Assembly (NCBI GenBank): GCA_030444405.1
Contig: JARFPM010000014.1
Span: 1-44,628 of the forward strand
Direction: 5' to 3'
Origin: Nitrospira sp.
GTDB taxonomy: Bacteria; Nitrospirota; Nitrospiria; Nitrospirales; Nitrospiraceae
Length of the DNA: 44,628 bases
Of this stretch, positions 14,978 through 23,417 are shown piece after piece. Position numbers and translations under genes: made by a program. Every line of letters starts with the position of its first letter. Position 1 is the first letter of the stretch. The notes below the pieces were generated by a model that was not told where the DNA came from, ran no database searches, and saw only the letters and a list, made by a program, of their open reading frames with translations.

Positions 14978-15088
14978 ACCGAGGCTCCATGCCCGGTGAT
15001 TATAGCGATCAGGTTCGCCTGCGTAAACATGAGACGAGGAGCTGCTTCGCCTTGAGGGACGTCGAAGCCCATGCTAGGATGCCGACCG

Positions 15089-15520
15089 ATGGATTGGCTT
15101 CTTTCCGCAGTTCAGCAGTATGTCTCGACCGAAACCCTCGTGACCCTGACGGCTCTCTCGGTTGTCTTCTTCGTCGGATCGCTGATCGCCATCCCGTTCA
15201 TCCTCGTTCGGCTTCCCACGGACTTTTTTGACACTCGTGTGCCGCGACGCTGGATGGAAGATCATCACCCGGTACTTCGATTGCTTGGCCATCTGGCGAA
15301 GAACGTGGCCGGCGCAATTTTTCTGTTCGCGGGTTTCTTAATGTTGTTCCTGCCGGGCCAGGGCATTCTCACGATGTTGATCGGGGTGACGATGCTGGAC
15401 TTTCCCGGCAAGCGTCGGTTGGAAGCTAAGATGATCGGACAGCCCGCTGTCCTGAACACCATCAACAACATGCGCCAGAAGTTCGGAAAGCCGCCGCTCA
15501 CCGTTGCGCCGGATCCTTAA
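15089..15520 (+). CDS. PGPGW-type inner-membrane protein
   Basis: 143 residues from ATG 15089 (an ATG at 15071 would add six; GGATG stands before 15089). Two hydrophobic segments, TLTALSVVFFVGSLIAIPFI and, after a soluble stretch DTRVPRRWMEDHHPV, AGAIFLFAGFLMLFLPGQGI. The FLPGQGILTMLIG part matches the PGPGW family of small transmembrane proteins, whose function is not established. The cytosolic tail is basic. Divergent from the DsrE unit, 111 bases apart. Confidence 0.7.
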   Translation: MDWLLSAVQQYVSTETLVTLTALSVVFFVGSLIAIPFILVRLPTDFFDTRVPRRWMEDHHPVLRLLGHLAKNVAGAIFLFAGFLMLFLPGQGILTMLIGVTMLDFPGKRRLEAKMIGQPAVLNTINNMRQKFGKPPLTVAPDP

Positions 15521-15612
15521 ACGATGAGCCGCCAGCGATTAGCAACCGACCATCCGTCTTCGACAAGAATCAAATGCTGACCGCTGAGGCCTGAACACTG
15601 TAAGCTTCGCCT

Positions 15613-18270
15613 ATGTCGGCCCCTCAATCCACACGCAAAATCCTTTACCTCATCGACGGCAGCGCCTATATCTATCGGGCCTTCTTTGCCTTACCGCCGC
15701 TGACGAACTCGAAAGGTTTTCAGACCAACGCCGTCTACGGGTTTACCAACATGCTCCTCAAGATCATGCGGGAGCACCGGCCCGATGCTCTCGCCGTCGT
15801 CTTCGATGAAAAGGGTCCCACACAACGGCATGAAGAATATCAAGCGTACAAGGCACAGCGCCCCGCGATGCCGGACGCCATGAGCGCACAAGTGCCCTAT
15901 ATCCACCGTATTGTGGAAGCACTGGCGATTCCCGCTATCCGACTGGCCGGTCACGAGGCGGACGATATCATCGGCACGCTGGCCAGGAAGGCGGAACAGA
16001 CGGGTCATGACGTGGCTATCGTGACAAGCGACAAGGATATGTTCCAGCTGCTCACGCCCCGCGTGAGGATTTATGATCCGGTCAAGGATAAATGGATCGG
16101 CGAGCAGGAATGTCGCGAGCGGTTTGGGGTTGAACCGGCGCTGGTTCCGGAGATCATGGGTCTCATGGGCGATGCCATCGACAACATTCCTGGCGTGAAG
16201 GGGATTGGGGAAAAAACTGCGACGAAGCTGATCGGTCAGTTTAGGACGATCGAGGAGCTGCTTCGACGAGTGGAGGATGTGACGCCGGGCCGGACCAAGA
16301 CCATGTTGATTGAGCAGGCTGATAACGCCCGCCTGAGCCGTCGCCTGGCCACGATCCAGACTGATTGTCCCGTCGAATTTGATTTGGATGCTCTACAGAT
16401 CAAGCCAGCACATGCGGAGCAGCTCATGGACCTGCTCCGCGAGATGGAATTCACGTCGTTGTTGAAATCCATTCAACCCACGTCGCCGCAGGCTTCGATC
16501 CATCAAACTTCCGTCGAAACAATCGAGAGCGAGTCGGCGGCCCGGGCCTTTATTGAAGGATTGAGGAAGAACGATCCCATCGCTGTGCAATGTCTCCTCT
16601 CAGGCCAGCCCGGCATACGCGCTGACGTGCAGGGCATCGCATTGTCGTCGGGCGACAAGACCGCCTTCATCCCGCTCGATGTGCATGCATACATGCGGCC
16701 GATCACCGCGCTCTTTCACGAGACCACTCGACTGAAGGCGGTGCATGACTTGAAACTGACGCTCCTGGCGTTCCACCGGATCGGCGTCACACTGGCAGGA
16801 CCATATTTCGACACGATGATCGCGGATTACCTCCTGAACCCCAACCGGCGGGACCATCAACTCGACACCTTGGCTCTCGAACTCCTAGACCATCGCCTCG
16901 GCGCCCATGCGAAAGAACCATCCCCGCCCCCATCGTTGTTCCAAGTCGAAACTGCATCGCAGGAGCAGACCGCGGAACGTGCTGCGGTGATTGCCAAGCT
17001 CACGCCGGTGATGCTCGACCGGCTCAGAGATCAGGGGAGCCTGAAACTGTTTCAGGAAGTCGAAATGCCGCTCGTACCGGTGCTGGCAGACATCGAGCTG
17101 AACGGGTTCTTGCTCGATGTCGAAGGGCTGCATGAACTAAGCAAGGAGCTCGAACGGGAGCTCGACCGCATGATGGAAACCATTGCCAGATTAGCCGGAG
17201 GCGAGTTCAACATCAATTCGCCGAAACAACTCGCGACGGTCCTCTTTGAGAAGCTCGGCCTGAAACCCCTGCGAAAAACGAAGACCGGCTATTCGACCGA
17301 TGAAGACACCCTCACCCAACTCGCCACGCAGCACGAATTGCCAAACCAGATTCTCAACTACCGAAGCCTCAGCAAACTCAAGTCGACTTACGTGGATGCG
17401 CTGCCCGAATTGGTACATCCTGAGACGAAACGACTCCACACTTCCTTGAACCAGACCGTCGCCGCAACGGGACGGCTCTCATCCACCGATCCGAATCTCC
17501 AAAACATCCCAGTGAAAGGTGATTACGGCCTGCGTATCCGCGAAGCCTTTATCGCGCCGAAGTGTCATGAGCTGCTCTGCGCCGACTACAGCCAAATCGA
17601 GCCGCGCATCCTCGCCCATTTGTCGCAAGATCCACGTTTGCTGGCCGTCTTTGCGAAGGAAGAGGATATCCACATGGCCACGGCCATGGAAATCTTCGGT
17701 CGACCGTCCAGTCAGATCACCAGAGACATGCGTCGCGCGGCCAAAACTGTCGTCTTCGGTATCGTCTATGGAATCAGCCCCTTCGGTCTCTCCCAAAACC
17801 TGGGTGTGCCTCAAGCTGAGGCAAAGAAATACATCGAGACCTTCTTTGAGCGATTCCCGGCGGTGCGCGCCCTCATGGATCGGAACATCGCCGAAGGACG
17901 AGAGAAGGGTTATACCACCACGATCCTCGGCCGCCGCCGCCCCATTCCCGAGCTGCAGAGCAGCGATCCGGTGCAACGTGGCTTCGGTGAACGCATGGCG
18001 GTGAATAGTCCCATCCAAGGTTCCGCGGCAGACTTGATCAAAGTGGCTATGATCAACGTTCACAAGAAGCTCCATCAAGAACTGCCGCACGTGAAGATGA
18101 TCCTCCAAGTCCACGACGAATTGATTTTTGAAGTGCCGGACCATGACCTGGAGGAAGCGAAGCGATTGGTAAAAAGCGAGATGGAAGGAGTCGGCAAGCA
18201 GTTGGGCCTATCGGTGCCCCTCAAAGTCGATCTCGGCGTCGGCAAGAATTGGAAAGTCGCGCATCCGTAA
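15613..18270 (+). CDS. polA: DNA polymerase I
   Basis: 885 residues. N-terminal 5' nuclease (LIDGSAYIYRAFFALPPL; VTSDKDMFQLL; NIPGVKGIGEKTATKL), a middle 3'-5' exonuclease-like domain, and a C-terminal family-A polymerase. Motif A is DYSQIEPRILAH with Asp658; the O helix is RRAAKTVVFGIVYG (Arg707, Lys711, Phe715, Tyr719); motif C is VHDE with Asp835. The middle domain lacks the exo acidic residues (no Asp-x-Glu where IAVQCLLSG stands), so proofreading is probably absent, as in Taq. Two unusual residues: Pro664 where most have Leu, and Val714 where most have Asn. Role: Okazaki fragment processing and repair. Confidence 0.95.
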   Translation: MSAPQSTRKILYLIDGSAYIYRAFFALPPLTNSKGFQTNAVYGFTNMLLKIMREHRPDALAVVFDEKGPTQRHEEYQAYKAQRPAMPDAMSAQVPYIHRIVEALAIPAIRLAGHEADDIIGTLARKAEQTGHDVAIVTSDKDMFQLLTPRVRIYDPVKDKWIGEQECRERFGVEPALVPEIMGLMGDAIDNIPGVKGIGEKTATKLIGQFRTIEELLRRVEDVTPGRTKTMLIEQADNARLSRRLATIQTDCPVEFDLDALQIKPAHAEQLMDLLREMEFTSLLKSIQPTSPQASIHQTSVETIESESAARAFIEGLRKNDPIAVQCLLSGQPGIRADVQGIALSSGDKTAFIPLDVHAYMRPITALFHETTRLKAVHDLKLTLLAFHRIGVTLAGPYFDTMIADYLLNPNRRDHQLDTLALELLDHRLGAHAKEPSPPPSLFQVETASQEQTAERAAVIAKLTPVMLDRLRDQGSLKLFQEVEMPLVPVLADIELNGFLLDVEGLHELSKELERELDRMMETIARLAGGEFNINSPKQLATVLFEKLGLKPLRKTKTGYSTDEDTLTQLATQHELPNQILNYRSLSKLKSTYVDALPELVHPETKRLHTSLNQTVAATGRLSSTDPNLQNIPVKGDYGLRIREAFIAPKCHELLCADYSQIEPRILAHLSQDPRLLAVFAKEEDIHMATAMEIFGRPSSQITRDMRRAAKTVVFGIVYGISPFGLSQNLGVPQAEAKKYIETFFERFPAVRALMDRNIAEGREKGYTTTILGRRRPIPELQSSDPVQRGFGERMAVNSPIQGSAADLIKVAMINVHKKLHQELPHVKMILQVHDELIFEVPDHDLEEAKRLVKSEMEGVGKQLGLSVPLKVDLGVGKNWKVAHP

Positions 18271-18293
18271 TTCACAACAAAGCGAGGTAAGAC

Positions 18294-18551
18294 ATGCTGC
18301 ACGTACGTATCTCAATAGCATGGGTGATAGCGGGCATCAGTCTCAGCGCGTTAGGGGTCCTGCTTCTTATGGGGCAGCCGTTCACAGCGAAAGCACAGGA
18401 GCCAAAACGGTTTCAATACAAGATCGTCGAGGTGCTGCCTGACACCCAGACTATGCAAACCAAGCTGAATGAATTTGGAGCAGGCGGATGGGAACTCGTG
18501 GCGGTGTCAATGGGGGATATGACGGAGCCGAGGCTGATCTTTAAGAAGTGA
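18294..18551 (+). CDS. Small exported DUF4177-like protein
   Basis: 85 residues. A signal or anchor helix (VIAGISLSALGVLLLMG) ends near AKAQE. The mature part, FQYKIVEVLPDTQTMQTKLN and GAGGWELVAVSM, has the DUF4177 pattern (beta strand, helix, Gly-Gly/Gly-Trp-Glu-Leu-Val). Function unknown. GAGGTAAGAC precedes the ATG. It follows polA by 23 bases. Confidence 0.7.
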   Translation: MLHVRISIAWVIAGISLSALGVLLLMGQPFTAKAQEPKRFQYKIVEVLPDTQTMQTKLNEFGAGGWELVAVSMGDMTEPRLIFKK

Positions 18552-18698
18552 GGATGGAGTAGTCCGTTCATCTTGCATGTTAAGTGCAGCACGCACAGAC
18601 AAGGATCACGTTCACGAAGCGTTTTCATGAGGAATACGTGCTATAGAGCGCCCGCATTAGTCGACGCCGTCGTCAGTCCATATAAGATTTTGCCCTCG

Positions 18699-19015
18699 AT
18701 GAAAAAGGTCTTCGTGTCTCAGGACTTGACGGAGGTTGAGATGCGGAAGGAGCGGCTTGAGCAGGCCGGCATCCGGTGCATGATCAAGAATCAACGTTCA
18801 TCCGGCCTTACCGGGAGATTCCCTTTATTGAGGTTTTCTCGGAGCTGTGGGTGCTGCAAAACGAGGATTACGCTCGGTTGCGGCATTTACTTGAGGAAGG
18901 TCTGGTGCTGCCACCCTCGAACCAAGACTCGTGGACATGCCCACCATGCGGCGAGCGCCACGAGAACCAGTTAGGCACCTGCTGGAAGTGTGAGCGGGAA
19001 AGACCGTCGTCGTGA
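18699..19015 (+). pseudogene. DUF2007-like protein with C-terminal zinc ribbon, one frameshift
   Basis: Frame one from ATG 18699 gives MKKVFVSQDLTEVEMRKERL and EQAGIRCMIKNQRSSGLTG, the start of the DUF2007 'putative signal transducing' family. Frame two then carries EIPFIEVFSELWVLQNEDYA and a zinc ribbon, CPPCGERHENQLGTCWKC, to a stop at 19013-19015. One extra G in the GGG at 18813-18815 joins the two smoothly (GLTG-EIPF). The repaired product is about 105 residues. Either a real frameshift or a homopolymer error; all downstream motifs are intact, which favours error or a very recent change. Confidence 0.75.
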
Positions 19016-19021
19016 GTACCT

Positions 19022-19447
19022 CTACAACCTTTTCCCGCACAGAAACTTCCAGACCGATTGGGCGAGGGTTCCTCGTGGGATAGGTGCCCAGTCTGATTCA
19101 CCTGACGTCTTATGCAGTGCTTCACCAGATCCCATATTCTCAGAGAAATACTCCAATGCCAGCAGCCGAAAGCGCTCTTTAGCATAGTCGTGCTCTTCCT
19201 GCGCGCGCGAGGACAAGTATTTCCTAAACCCTCGCATCTGAGCGGTCTTCAGATCATCCATGACCCACGCTCTCACCCATTCCCCGCCTCTGGTGATGGT
19301 CTCAGAATCGACATAAACCTTTGCCTTATCATTGCCATCGACCAACTGCCACTCAGCATCGACTGAAGACAAGGCCAATAACTGAAGAATGATGAACGAG
19401 AAGAGAGCCGCGGCGAGGCTGAGAGCGGGGCCACGAGCCAAAGACAT
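19022..19447 (-). CDS. Exported surface-adhesin-E-like protein
   Basis: 141 residues from ATG 19447 (19459 possible; no clear ribosome site for either). Signal peptide SLAAALFSFIILQLLALSSV-DA. The mature part starts EWQLVDGNDKAKVYVDSETI and has VRAWVMDDLKTAQ and ERFRLLALEYFSENMGSGE, the layout of the small 'surface-adhesin protein E' family (beta-rich, repeated aromatic residues). Ends with a single cysteine, KFLCGKRL. The role in this organism is unknown. It converges with the DUF2007-like gene. Confidence 0.65.
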   Translation of the reverse strand: MSLARGPALSLAAALFSFIILQLLALSSVDAEWQLVDGNDKAKVYVDSETITRGGEWVRAWVMDDLKTAQMRGFRKYLSSRAQEEHDYAKERFRLLALEYFSENMGSGEALHKTSGESDWAPIPRGTLAQSVWKFLCGKRL

Positions 19448-19512
19448 GGAACACCGCATCAGGAATATTTTGGAGAAGAACAACCGCCCTCTGGTTGTGA
19501 CGAAAAGGCCAG

Positions 19513-19758
19513 CTATGGTTGCTTCTGTTCGCCGAACTTCCTGGTTAAGCAGTCGTTGAATGCCATTCGCCGGTGATACGGCGTCCAAAACCAATTGTAC
19601 CGCTTCAGCATGTCCAACTGGCTCACGTATTCATTGCATCGCTTCGTCTCGAACTCTCCGGCTTCCAGAGGTGCGGTCATTACCCACGCCACCACACCGA
19701 TGACACAGAGGAAGAGACCCACACTGCCCACAAGCATCACGATTCCTTTTGTATTCAT
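19513..19758 (-). CDS. Small membrane-anchored protein
   Basis: 81 residues; AGAGGGATTC stands before the ATG. One transmembrane helix at about 5-28 (GIVMLVGSVGLFLCVIGVVA), then a short soluble part with two cysteines (KRCNEYVSQ and FNDCLTRK). No family recognised. It lies just downstream of tRNA-Leu on the same strand. Confidence 0.65.
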   Translation of the reverse strand: MNTKGIVMLVGSVGLFLCVIGVVAWVMTAPLEAGEFETKRCNEYVSQLDMLKRYNWFWTPYHRRMAFNDCLTRKFGEQKQP

Positions 19759-19807
19759 GAATCCCTCTATAGATTCGTTTGGGACAGATACCCGATTCTT
19801 ATGTGAC

Positions 19808-19897
19808 TGGTGCCGGAGACCGGGATCGAACCGGTACGGGCCTTTTGAGCCCGAGGGATTTTAAGTCCCTTGCGTCTGCCTATTCCGCCACTCCGGC
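19808..19897 (-). tRNA. tRNA-Leu (anticodon UAA)
   Basis: Acceptor stem GCCGGAG pairs with CTCCGGC; CCA is encoded at 19808-19810. The anticodon stem AGGGA/TCCCT closes the loop CTTAAAA, anticodon TAA. The long variable arm (CGGGCTCAAAAGGCCCG) marks a type II tRNA, and GGTTCGATCC is the T arm. Total 90 bases including CCA. Confidence 0.97.
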
Positions 19898-20199
19898 GAG
19901 AACGGCGGATTTTAACATAGCGCCCATGGATCACAGCCACTTTTCTCACGGTTATTCACCAAGCCATCCACTATGGCCGGCTATCGAGCACAGGCACTCA
20001 AATCAGACACGTCGTCCCGATTTTACATACCACCGGGATGGCTAGCTTAAGCAAGTCTCCCCAAAAAATCTGCACAAATTTCCTGGTCCCGCTGGGCCGA
20101 CGCGTGAGTCTTCTGCAAAAACGACAGGGCTAGGTTAGAATGTCGAGGACGAGCGATGGGATGTCGGAGAAAGGACGGTCATAGGGGGAGGGTAGGCCA
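19898..20199. other. Intergenic region of 302 bases
   Basis: Lies between the tRNA-Leu 5' end (minus strand) and the beta-barrel gene (plus strand), so it must contain two divergent promoters. A TAGAAT near 20138 is a possible -10 without a convincing -35. No frame has family resemblance. Confidence 0.4.
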
Positions 20200-20805
20200 G
20201 TGAGAACCAGGGGTTTTCGATTGGTACTCGGCCTGTCCGTACTCACCCTGGCGCTGCCGTTCAAAGCAGCCGGTCAAGAGGCGGTGCTCGACATCCTCCC
20301 GCTCCGGCCGTTTAACTTCGATATCGCCTTCAACCAACGCACCTTTGCGCCGGAGGCCCGGGTCATCGCTGTTCAAGCAGGGATCACCGCCCTGCGATAT
20401 GGACAGCTTGAGATGAGAACGGTCTATCAATACTACAGTCAACACACACCCACCTTTATCACCGATCAAAATTCACTCTACCTGAACCCTCGCTGGAATA
20501 ACTTTGTCGACTTCCTTAATTTCCCCAAGACGAAACCACTGAATCGAATCATAAGGCATGTGCTCTTTGGGCCGCTCGAAGATCGGGCAGTGCCCTACGT
20601 CGGAGCCTTGATTGGCGGAACCCTCCCAGGGCGGGACGCCAATTCCCCTGGTTATCTCTACGGTGGACAAGTGGGCGTGCGATTCCCGGTGGCTCGCGGG
20701 TTTTCGGTTGACATGGGGCTCCAATACACTCGGTATGAGATCGACTTTAAGGGCAACTCCGATCTGTCCCAGCAATGGCTGTTCACGATCGGGATCCGGC
20801 TGTAA
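20200..20805 (+). CDS. Outer-membrane beta-barrel-like protein
   Basis: 201 residues from a GTG preceded by GGGGGAGGG. Signal peptide LVLGLSVLTLALPFKAAG-QE. The remainder alternates polar and hydrophobic residues as in small outer-membrane barrels (LRYGQLEMRTVYQYYSQHT; VPYVGALIGGTLPG; FSVDMGLQYTRYEIDF) and ends in a strand with WLFTIGIRL, fitting a porin-type C-terminal strand although the last residue is Leu rather than Phe. Probably an acyloxyacyl-hydrolase/OmpA-barrel sized protein; exact family not recognised. Confidence 0.65.
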   Translation: MRTRGFRLVLGLSVLTLALPFKAAGQEAVLDILPLRPFNFDIAFNQRTFAPEARVIAVQAGITALRYGQLEMRTVYQYYSQHTPTFITDQNSLYLNPRWNNFVDFLNFPKTKPLNRIIRHVLFGPLEDRAVPYVGALIGGTLPGRDANSPGYLYGGQVGVRFPVARGFSVDMGLQYTRYEIDFKGNSDLSQQWLFTIGIRL

Positions 20806-20845
20806 TCGTATGAGACTCGTGCGGTTAGTTACAGGGACAGGGCGA

Positions 20846-21880
20846 ATGACAAGTTTGAGGAAGAATCCCCGTTGGGGGCACAGCTGTTTATTACTATTGG
20901 TTATTGTTCTCTTACAGGGTTGCGGACTGATCTACGACGCGGTGACCATGATACATCCGTTGACCCGCGATGAATTGTCCTCGATTTGTACGCGCGGGCG
21001 ATTGCGCGTCGGCATTTCCGTCGAACCGTTTCGCCCGTTCATTTTTCCTGCCATGTACACCGACGAAGGTATTCGAGTCACGGGACTGGATATCGAACTG
21101 ATCCGCGAGGTCGCGGACGCGCTCTCCTCTCATTGCGGCGGCCCGACCCCCATCGTTCCGACCCTCCACCTGACTCGATTTCCCGATCTGTTTATCAAAA
21201 TGAACGAAGGGCAGCTCGATCTTTTTGTCTCATCCGTGAGCAGAAACGTTCCCGGTGCCAGGCCGACGGACCTGTGGTTTTCAGCTCCGTATCTCCATGA
21301 CGATGGCATTGCAGCCATCATCCAAAAGCCAGAAGTGGCGGAACGCGTGTGGGCTCAATTCAGAAAGCAGAACGGACATTGGGATACGCTGGCAGCGGTC
21401 CAGGAAGGCTTTGCCGGCTTGACCGTCGCGGTTCAGAAGGGGAGATCCTCTCATCTTTATGCCCAAGCCAACCTTAAGCAGATCCGCCTGGTGATCTGCG
21501 ATTCGCTTCCCGCCGCGATCGAAACAAAGGACCCGAATATCGATGTCATCCTATCCGATCATGCCATTCTCGAATACGTGACGAAGCGGGTCTGGCAAGA
21601 GTGGCATCTCTTGACACGATTCGACGGTACCCCCTTGATTTTGACGCACGATGACCTTTCCATCGTGACGAGCGACCAGCACAGGCGCTTACAATGGTTC
21701 TTGAACAATCTGCTCTTTCAGTTGGAAGAATCAGGACGATTGCAAGAGATGCGGAGACGCTGGATCGAGTCGGAGTATGCGCCCACTCGGCGGGCAACGA
21801 CAGAAGGATTGCCGCTTGAGGTCACACAAGTTCCTGACCATTATGATCAGGGGCATTGCCGCTTGGCTGAGGGACTATGA
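20846..21880 (+). CDS. Solute-binding lipoprotein (family 3, amino-acid type)
   Basis: 344 residues from ATG 20846 after GGGACAGGGCGA. The signal ends in a lipobox, LLQGC, with Cys26 as the lipidation site. The periplasmic-binding-protein fold follows: RGRLRVGISVEPFRPFIF, VTGLDIELIREVADAL, LDLFVSSVSRNVPGARPTDL and LTVAVQKGRSSHLYAQANL, closing with VTSDQHRRLQWFLNNLLFQL. No ABC permease or ATPase is adjacent; it is followed by 16 bases and the Tll0287-like heme protein. It may therefore be a receptor rather than a transporter part. Ligand unknown; lipidation would need the Lgt encoded at 23418. Confidence 0.82.
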   Translation: MTSLRKNPRWGHSCLLLLVIVLLQGCGLIYDAVTMIHPLTRDELSSICTRGRLRVGISVEPFRPFIFPAMYTDEGIRVTGLDIELIREVADALSSHCGGPTPIVPTLHLTRFPDLFIKMNEGQLDLFVSSVSRNVPGARPTDLWFSAPYLHDDGIAAIIQKPEVAERVWAQFRKQNGHWDTLAAVQEGFAGLTVAVQKGRSSHLYAQANLKQIRLVICDSLPAAIETKDPNIDVILSDHAILEYVTKRVWQEWHLLTRFDGTPLILTHDDLSIVTSDQHRRLQWFLNNLLFQLEESGRLQEMRRRWIESEYAPTRRATTEGLPLEVTQVPDHYDQGHCRLAEGL

Positions 21881-21896
21881 GAAAGCGGAGGCACTG

Positions 21897-22643
21897 ATGA
21901 TCGTTCCATCGAAGGTATTCCTACCGCTCGGCTTGGCCTTGGTTCTCCTATGGCCTCAGAGCGGCTGGACACAAACCTCCCAAAAGAGAACTGAACAGAC
22001 GGCAGAGCTCCTGGCGACATTCCTGAATGCAGGGCGTGTCATCGTCGAGCGAAACCAATCATTGATCAACGATCCGCGGAAAGGCAACAAGGGATTCACC
22101 TCTGAGGTCTTTGAACGACTGGTGCTTGACGAGTTTTTCCAACAGACCCACATTGACTTGAAACATCCTCCCCCATCTTTACCTTCTCCTTCGAAAGAGC
22201 TCTTGGCGGCGCTGCTCCTCGCGAGCAAAGAGGTGGTAGAGGATGCGCAGTTCGTGATCAATCAGCGTGGGATCGGCTACAAGAATTTTATCCCGGCCAC
22301 ATTCGGCAGCCAGACCGCAAGGAAGTTTTCCAATCGATCACACGTGACGATCAAACAAACGACCCTCAACCCGAGAAACCTGAAAAATACACCGGATGCA
22401 TACGAAGAGATGGTACTGAAGCGGCTCGCGACCCAACCGGCTTCGACCACTCCGGTCGTCGAGTGGATCGACGGTGGACGACTACTTAGAACTCTGATGC
22501 CGATCTACTATTCAGAGGAATGCCTTACCTGCCACGGAAACCCCAAAGGGATCCTCGACATTTCCGGCTATCCGAGGGAAGGAGCTCAAGTAGGAGAATT
22601 GGCCGGTGCCATCAGTATTCAGATCCCCTCGGACCATCGGTAG
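21897..22643 (+). CDS. Tll0287-like (DUF3365) c-type heme protein
   Basis: 248 residues from ATG 21897, GGAGG five bases upstream. Signal peptide FLPLGLALVLLWPQSGWTQ-T. The domain is Tll0287-like: ELLATFLNAGRVIVERNQSL, then GYKNFIPATFGSQTARKF with LKNTPDAYEEMVL, and a single heme c site CLTCH at 209-213. The family binds heme c in the periplasm and is often a redox or gas sensor linked to kinases, chemoreceptors or cyclases. Here it has no transmitter domain and sits next to a binding lipoprotein, so the two may form a periplasmic sensing pair. Confidence 0.85.
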   Translation: MIVPSKVFLPLGLALVLLWPQSGWTQTSQKRTEQTAELLATFLNAGRVIVERNQSLINDPRKGNKGFTSEVFERLVLDEFFQQTHIDLKHPPPSLPSPSKELLAALLLASKEVVEDAQFVINQRGIGYKNFIPATFGSQTARKFSNRSHVTIKQTTLNPRNLKNTPDAYEEMVLKRLATQPASTTPVVEWIDGGRLLRTLMPIYYSEECLTCHGNPKGILDISGYPREGAQVGELAGAISIQIPSDHR

Positions 22644-22707
22644 CAGACAGCCCGTGCCGACGGAGGAGAGCGACGGGGTGATCTGCTACCGATGATCGTC
22701 GAGAAGC

Positions 22708-22977
22708 TTAGTTCAACACCGCAGTCAGTTGCGGCCGTTCTTGCTCACAACCCTTCTCTTTTCCAGGTTTGCGGTGAAGCACCTCTTCCACCCCAGACTT
22801 GACCGCCCGGCCCCACCGGCTGGTCTGCACCTGCGCTTTGCGGGCATAACGGCCGATGCTTCGACGAGTTTCCACACCGGTCTGCGGAGCGAAGAGGAGC
22901 CCGAGTCCCGCTCCGATGACCGCCCCACCGGCGATGAGTGCTGCTGCCTTGGCGACCTGATTCCCCTGCTCCGACAT
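22708..22977 (-). CDS. YtxH-domain membrane protein
   Basis: 89 residues; ATG 22977 follows GAGGAGGTTCACC. The YtxH pattern is a glycine-rich transmembrane segment, LIAGGAVIGAGLGLLFAPQ, immediately followed by TGVETRRSIGRYARKAQ. The remaining tail is basic. In other bacteria such proteins are stress-associated; no clear biochemical role is known. Confidence 0.85.
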   Translation of the reverse strand: MSEQGNQVAKAAALIAGGAVIGAGLGLLFAPQTGVETRRSIGRYARKAQVQTSRWGRAVKSGVEEVLHRKPGKEKGCEQERPQLTAVLN

Positions 22978-23417
22978 GGTGAACCTCCTCATGATGGTGA
23001 ATGAGCCGGAAGATCGTCGAGGAACTCTTCCTATGCCCGGATCTTTGAGCATGCTCTGTGCCAGGATCCGAATGTCCGTAGGGAAGTCGATCCCCGCGAA
23101 AAACCGTAGGGGCGTTTTTTGGCAATTAGGAGTGACTAATTTTTGGTCTCTTTTTCTCGACAGGCTCAGACACAGTCGTTTCAGAAATCCAACACTTTAG
23201 ATTCGCGCATGCTTGCAAATCAGCCATGGATGCCGATTTGCCAGGGTCGAACTTTAGCCGTTTCTAATCTCTGGCGCGCTTGCATTGACAAGTGAGCCCC
23301 CGTATGATCCACCGGCAAGTTTTGCCGTAGATCGCAAAGAGTACTGCGCATGGTTGATTCGTTTTTCCCTCTTGCTATAAGCACCTTCTCACGAAGGACT
23401 ATTCTGGAAGCAAGGTA
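22978..23417. other. Intergenic region of 440 bases
   Basis: Contains the divergent promoters of ytxH-like gene and lgt. A weak AT-rich hairpin (AATTAG at 23124-23129, CTAATT at 23136-23141) is followed by T residues, but the stem is only 6 pairs. No frame with family resemblance and no known RNA motif. Confidence 0.4.

Noticed and set aside
20612-20845. Upstream extension of the solute-binding lipoprotein
   Set aside because: It runs through the barrel gene in another frame; the signal peptide with lipobox starts at 20846.
23124-23145. Terminator hairpin upstream of lgt
   Set aside because: Only a 6-pair AT-rich stem; too weak, and no gene ends just before it.
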